Shown here one piece after another: positions 6,453 through 8,702 of a DNA stretch of 8,702 bases. The notes beneath the pieces are model-generated. The model searched no databases. It saw nothing but the letters and a program-made list of their open reading frames with translations, and was not told the DNA's origin. The stretch's first letter is position 1. Every line of letters starts with the position of its first letter. Origin of the DNA: Flavobacterium psychrophilum. Its GTDB lineage: Bacteria > Bacteroidota > Bacteroidia > Flavobacteriales > Flavobacteriaceae. The translations under genes were made by a program, and so were the position numbers. The stretch covers positions 1 through 8,702 of the forward strand of contig CAMBHH010000145.1 of the NCBI GenBank assembly GCA_945866505.1, given 5' to 3'.

Positions 6453-8458
6453 TGAGAAAAATAATTTTTTCACTTCTTGCTTTTTTGGCGTTTGCCAATG
6501 GTAATTCTCAAATACTTGATCCAGTAAAATGGACAACCAAAATCGAAAAAAAATCAGAGACCAATTATATTCTCACTTTTAACGGAGTTTTAGAAAAGGA
6601 TTGGCACATGTATTCCCAGTTTACTCCAGAAGGAGGACCGTTACCAATGGAAGTAATTTTTGAAAATCAAAAAGGGAATTACAAATTGATTGGTAAAGCC
6701 AAAGAAGGAAAAACGACTACAGCCTACAATGATGTTTTTGAGGTAAACGAAACTTTTTTTGTAAAAAACGCTCAAATTCGGCAAGAGATTGATGTGACAA
6801 ATCCTAAAATCAAAACGATTGAAGTGGTTTTGAATTACCAAGTTTGCAAACAATCTTGTATCAATTTAGAGAAGAAATTCACATTTGTTATTCCATCCGT
6901 TTCGCAAGCATCCGTTTTGCCAATTGAAACTGACACGGCTAAAAGTGAAAAAATCACTTCAAAATCAGAAGAAGTTGAAAAAGCGGTTGTTTCAGCACCA
7001 AAAGAAATAAAAAATACTTCAAAACCAGAAAATCAAAAAGGATTGTGGACAATCTTTTTTATCGCTTTTCTTTCTGGATTTGCTGCATTGCTGACACCTT
7101 GTGTCTTCCCTATGATTCCTATGACAGTTAGTTTTTTTACAAAACAAAGTAAAACAAGAGCGAAAGGCATTGAAAACGCTATTATTTATGGCATTTCAAT
7201 TATAGCGATTTATGTGATATTGGGCTTGGTTGTGACTGGAATTTTTGGCGCCGATGCTTTGAATGAATTGTCGACCAATGTGTGGTTTAATCTAATTTTC
7301 TTCCTATTATTAATTGTTTTCGCTGCCTCTTTTCTAGGAGCTTTCGAAATAATGTTACCTAATTCTTGGGCGAATAAAGTCGATAGTCAAGCCGATCGAG
7401 GCGGAATTATAGGCATTTTATTTATGGCATTGGCATTGGCAATTGTTTCTTTTTCTTGTACAGGCCCAATTGTTGGGACTTTATTAGTCGAAGCCGCTTC
7501 TAAAGGAGGAATTGCTCCAGTTATAGGGATGTTGGGATTTTCCTCAGCTTTGGCTTTGCCCTTTATGCTTTTTGCAATGTTTCCGGGTTGGTTACATTCA
7601 TTACCCAAATCAGGCGGATGGCTCAATACTGTAAAAGTAGTTTTAGGATTTTTAGAATTGGCTTTAGCTTTTAAATTTTTGTCGAATGCCGACTTAGTTT
7701 TGCAATTGCATTTGTTAGAAAGAGAAGTTTTTCTTGCCATTTGGATCGCTGTTTTTGGAACTTTAGCCTTTTATTTGTTCGGAAAAATTACTTTGCCACA
7801 CGATAGTCCGATAACGCATATTTCAGTAGGAAGATTATCGCTTGGATTATTAGTTTTGTCATTTACCATTTATATGATTCCCGGACTTTGGGGCGCTCCT
7901 TTGAAATTGATCAATGCTTTTCCGCCTCCAATGGAATACAGCGAAAGTCCACTCGGATTTGGTGGTTCGGGAAATGATTCTCCGACAACTATTTTGCCAA
8001 ATGGCGCTAAGTTAGGACCACATCAGATTGTAGTTTTTGATGATTATGTTGAAGGTTTGGCGTATGCCAAAATGGTAAACAAACCCATAATGCTTGATTT
8101 TACAGGCTTTGCTTGCGTAAATTGCAGAAAAATGGAAAACAATGTTTGGTCTGACCAACGTGTTTTATCCATTTTAAAAAATGATATTGTTTTGATTTCA
8201 TTATACGTTGACGACAAACGAGATCTACCCAAAAATGAACAATTTATTTCGGAAAGCACAGGAGAAGAAATTGTAACGATTGGTGATAAATGGACCGATT
8301 TTATGATTTCAAAATACAAAACCAATACGCAACCTTTGTATGTTTTAACCGATTTAAAGGGAAAGAATCTGAATGAAACTAAGCCTACAATAAGTTACAC
8401 CAGTGTGGAAGAATATGAGAGTTGGTTAAAAACTGGAATTGCTGTATTTAAGAAATAA
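6452..8458 (+). CDS. dsbD: Thiol:disulfide interchange protein DsbD family (reductant conductor of the inner membrane)
   Basis: This 668-residue membrane protein moves electrons from cytoplasmic thioredoxin across the inner membrane to periplasmic thiol proteins (disulfide isomerases, cytochrome c maturation). All three DsbD modules are visible. A signal peptide (1-19 or so, ending NGNSQ) leads into a periplasmic N-domain with cysteines 132 and 136 (VCKQSC). A Lys/Glu/Ser-rich linker (about 151-196) follows. The CcdA-like core has roughly eight membrane segments between 198 and 476 and carries Cys217 in TPCVFPMIP and Cys336 in SFSCTGPIVG. A C-terminal periplasmic thioredoxin domain has the CVNC pair (Cys555/Cys558). 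The N-domain pair is CX3C, closer than the CX5C of E. coli DsbD. Its start codon overlaps the tilS stop, so translational coupling is likely. A terminator follows the gene. Confidence 0.93.
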   Translation: MRKIIFSLLAFLAFANGNSQILDPVKWTTKIEKKSETNYILTFNGVLEKDWHMYSQFTPEGGPLPMEVIFENQKGNYKLIGKAKEGKTTTAYNDVFEVNETFFVKNAQIRQEIDVTNPKIKTIEVVLNYQVCKQSCINLEKKFTFVIPSVSQASVLPIETDTAKSEKITSKSEEVEKAVVSAPKEIKNTSKPENQKGLWTIFFIAFLSGFAALLTPCVFPMIPMTVSFFTKQSKTRAKGIENAIIYGISIIAIYVILGLVVTGIFGADALNELSTNVWFNLIFFLLLIVFAASFLGAFEIMLPNSWANKVDSQADRGGIIGILFMALALAIVSFSCTGPIVGTLLVEAASKGGIAPVIGMLGFSSALALPFMLFAMFPGWLHSLPKSGGWLNTVKVVLGFLELALAFKFLSNADLVLQLHLLEREVFLAIWIAVFGTLAFYLFGKITLPHDSPITHISVGRLSLGLLVLSFTIYMIPGLWGAPLKLINAFPPPMEYSESPLGFGGSGNDSPTTILPNGAKLGPHQIVVFDDYVEGLAYAKMVNKPIMLDFTGFACVNCRKMENNVWSDQRVLSILKNDIVLISLYVDDKRDLPKNEQFISESTGEEIVTIGDKWTDFMISKYKTNTQPLYVLTDLKGKNLNETKPTISYTSVEEYESWLKTGIAVFKK

Positions 8459-8481
8459 TTATAAAAACGTTTAATTTATAT

Positions 8482-8520
8482 AGCTTCCAATCTTAAAATA
8501 GTTGGGAGCTTTCTTTTTTA
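8482..8520 (+). terminator. Intrinsic terminator of the pabB-tilS-dsbD unit
   Basis: AGCTTCCAA (8482-8490) pairs with TTGGGAGCT (8502-8510) over nine pairs with one G-T wobble and an 11-base loop. It is followed by TTCTTTTTT. It starts 24 bases after the dsbD stop. Confidence 0.85.
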
Positions 8521-8562
8521 CTAGTATAAATATTTAATTATACACTTTGGTTTAACCCAGAT

Positions 8563-8619
8563 TACGCATTAGAAAAAAACAACTAAATTTGAGTTCAAAA
8601 TCCTAATGCGTAGCATTAG
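8563..8619. repeat. Two overlapping, mutually exclusive inverted repeats upstream of the transposase
   Basis: TACGCATTAG (8563-8572) is the exact reverse complement of CTAATGCGTA (8603-8612). The first seven bases of the latter, CTAATGC (8603-8609), are also exactly complementary to GCATTAG (8613-8619) with a 3-base loop. The central arm can therefore pair with either flank but not both. The -7 box at 8584-8591 lies between the outer arms. Confidence 0.75.
8584..8591 (+). promoter_or_regulatory. Candidate -7 element of the transposase promoter
   Basis: TAAATTTG matches TAnnTTTG. No TTG lies 19 bases upstream (8562-8564 is TTA), so only the -7 half is supported. Transcription would begin around 8597-8602, just ahead of the small hairpin 8603-8619. 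Confidence 0.35.
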
Positions 8620-8632
8620 AAAAATCAACACT

Positions 8633-8702
8633 ATGGAATTCGATGTATCCTTTACCAATAAAGAGATTACGCCTTGGGGCGGTATGGTTTTTTTGAAGCA
8701 AA
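8633..8702 (+). CDS. IS1380-like transposase, N-terminal fragment (runs off the right edge)
   Basis: ATG at 8633 opens 23 codons up to the window end. The visible peptide contains FTNKEITPWGGMVFLKQ. The I-T-P-W/F-GG-hydrophobic pattern near the N-terminus is the typical opening of IS1380-family DDE transposases. The catalytic residues are outside the window, so whether the gene is intact cannot be judged. An in-frame, family-like start supports a real gene over chance. Confidence 0.65.
   Translation, partial: MEFDVSFTNKEITPWGGMVFLKQ

Larger units (their letters stand above)
8556..8702 (+). mobile_element. Left end of an insertion sequence, probably IS1380 family (partial)
   Basis: An IS1380-like transposase start lies at the right edge. 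Upstream of it, CCCAGATTACGCATTAG (8556-8572) is a candidate left terminal inverted repeat beginning with CC, as is usual for this family, and it is preceded by TTTAA, which could be part of the target duplication. The other end is outside the window, so the boundary is inferred and not demonstrated. The element sits only about 36 bases beyond the dsbD terminator, in non-coding DNA. Confidence 0.5.

Noticed and set aside
7387..7740. Minus-strand 117-residue open frame
   Set aside because: It is antisense to the membrane core of dsbD, including the SFSCTGP motif, and has no independent support.
1..8702. CRISPR array, tRNA or rRNA genes, defence or toxin-antitoxin system
   Set aside because: No regularly spaced repeats, no cloverleaf-like segments and no matching protein motifs were seen on either strand.

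Overview
The window reads as chromosomal DNA from a Flavobacterium-like member of the Bacteroidota. The evidence is the AT-rich composition, promoter motifs of the Bacteroidota type (TTG-N19-TAnnTTTG), weak or absent Shine-Dalgarno sequences, and the residue patterns of the encoded proteins. The genus is inferred from motif recall, not from a database search.

Left third (1-1937, minus strand): a large open gene runs off the left edge. It encodes a secreted family-57 glycoside hydrolase with a signal peptide and the recognisable GH57 motifs; its C-terminal end lies outside the window. A 373-base divergent intergenic region (1938-2310) follows. It holds an orphan hairpin, a five-unit hexamer tandem repeat and a very good promoter for the next gene. 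That gene, 2311-3714 (+), is a complete dihydrolipoyl dehydrogenase (lpd), closed by a strong intrinsic terminator.

Middle and right (3828-8458, +): a three-gene run follows, pabB-type aminodeoxychorismate synthase component I, then tilS (tRNA-Ile lysidine synthase), then a DsbD-type thiol:disulfide interchange protein. The gaps are 6 bases (pabB/tilS) and a 1-base TAATG overlap (tilS/dsbD), so they very probably form one transcription unit. It has a -7 motif just downstream of the lpd terminator and a terminator after dsbD. The three products act in unrelated processes (folate precursor synthesis, tRNA decoding, envelope redox). The operon looks like housekeeping genes sharing expression, not a pathway.

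Right edge (about 8556-8702, +): the left end of an insertion sequence, with the first 23 codons of a transposase resembling the IS1380 family. It is preceded by its own -7 motif and by two mutually exclusive inverted repeats.

I see no CRISPR array, no tRNA or rRNA gene, no phage genes and no convincing new multi-gene system. The points most worth a second look are the secreted GH57 enzyme, the hexamer repeat that supplies the lpd -33 element, the corrected pabB start, and the paired hairpins at the IS end.
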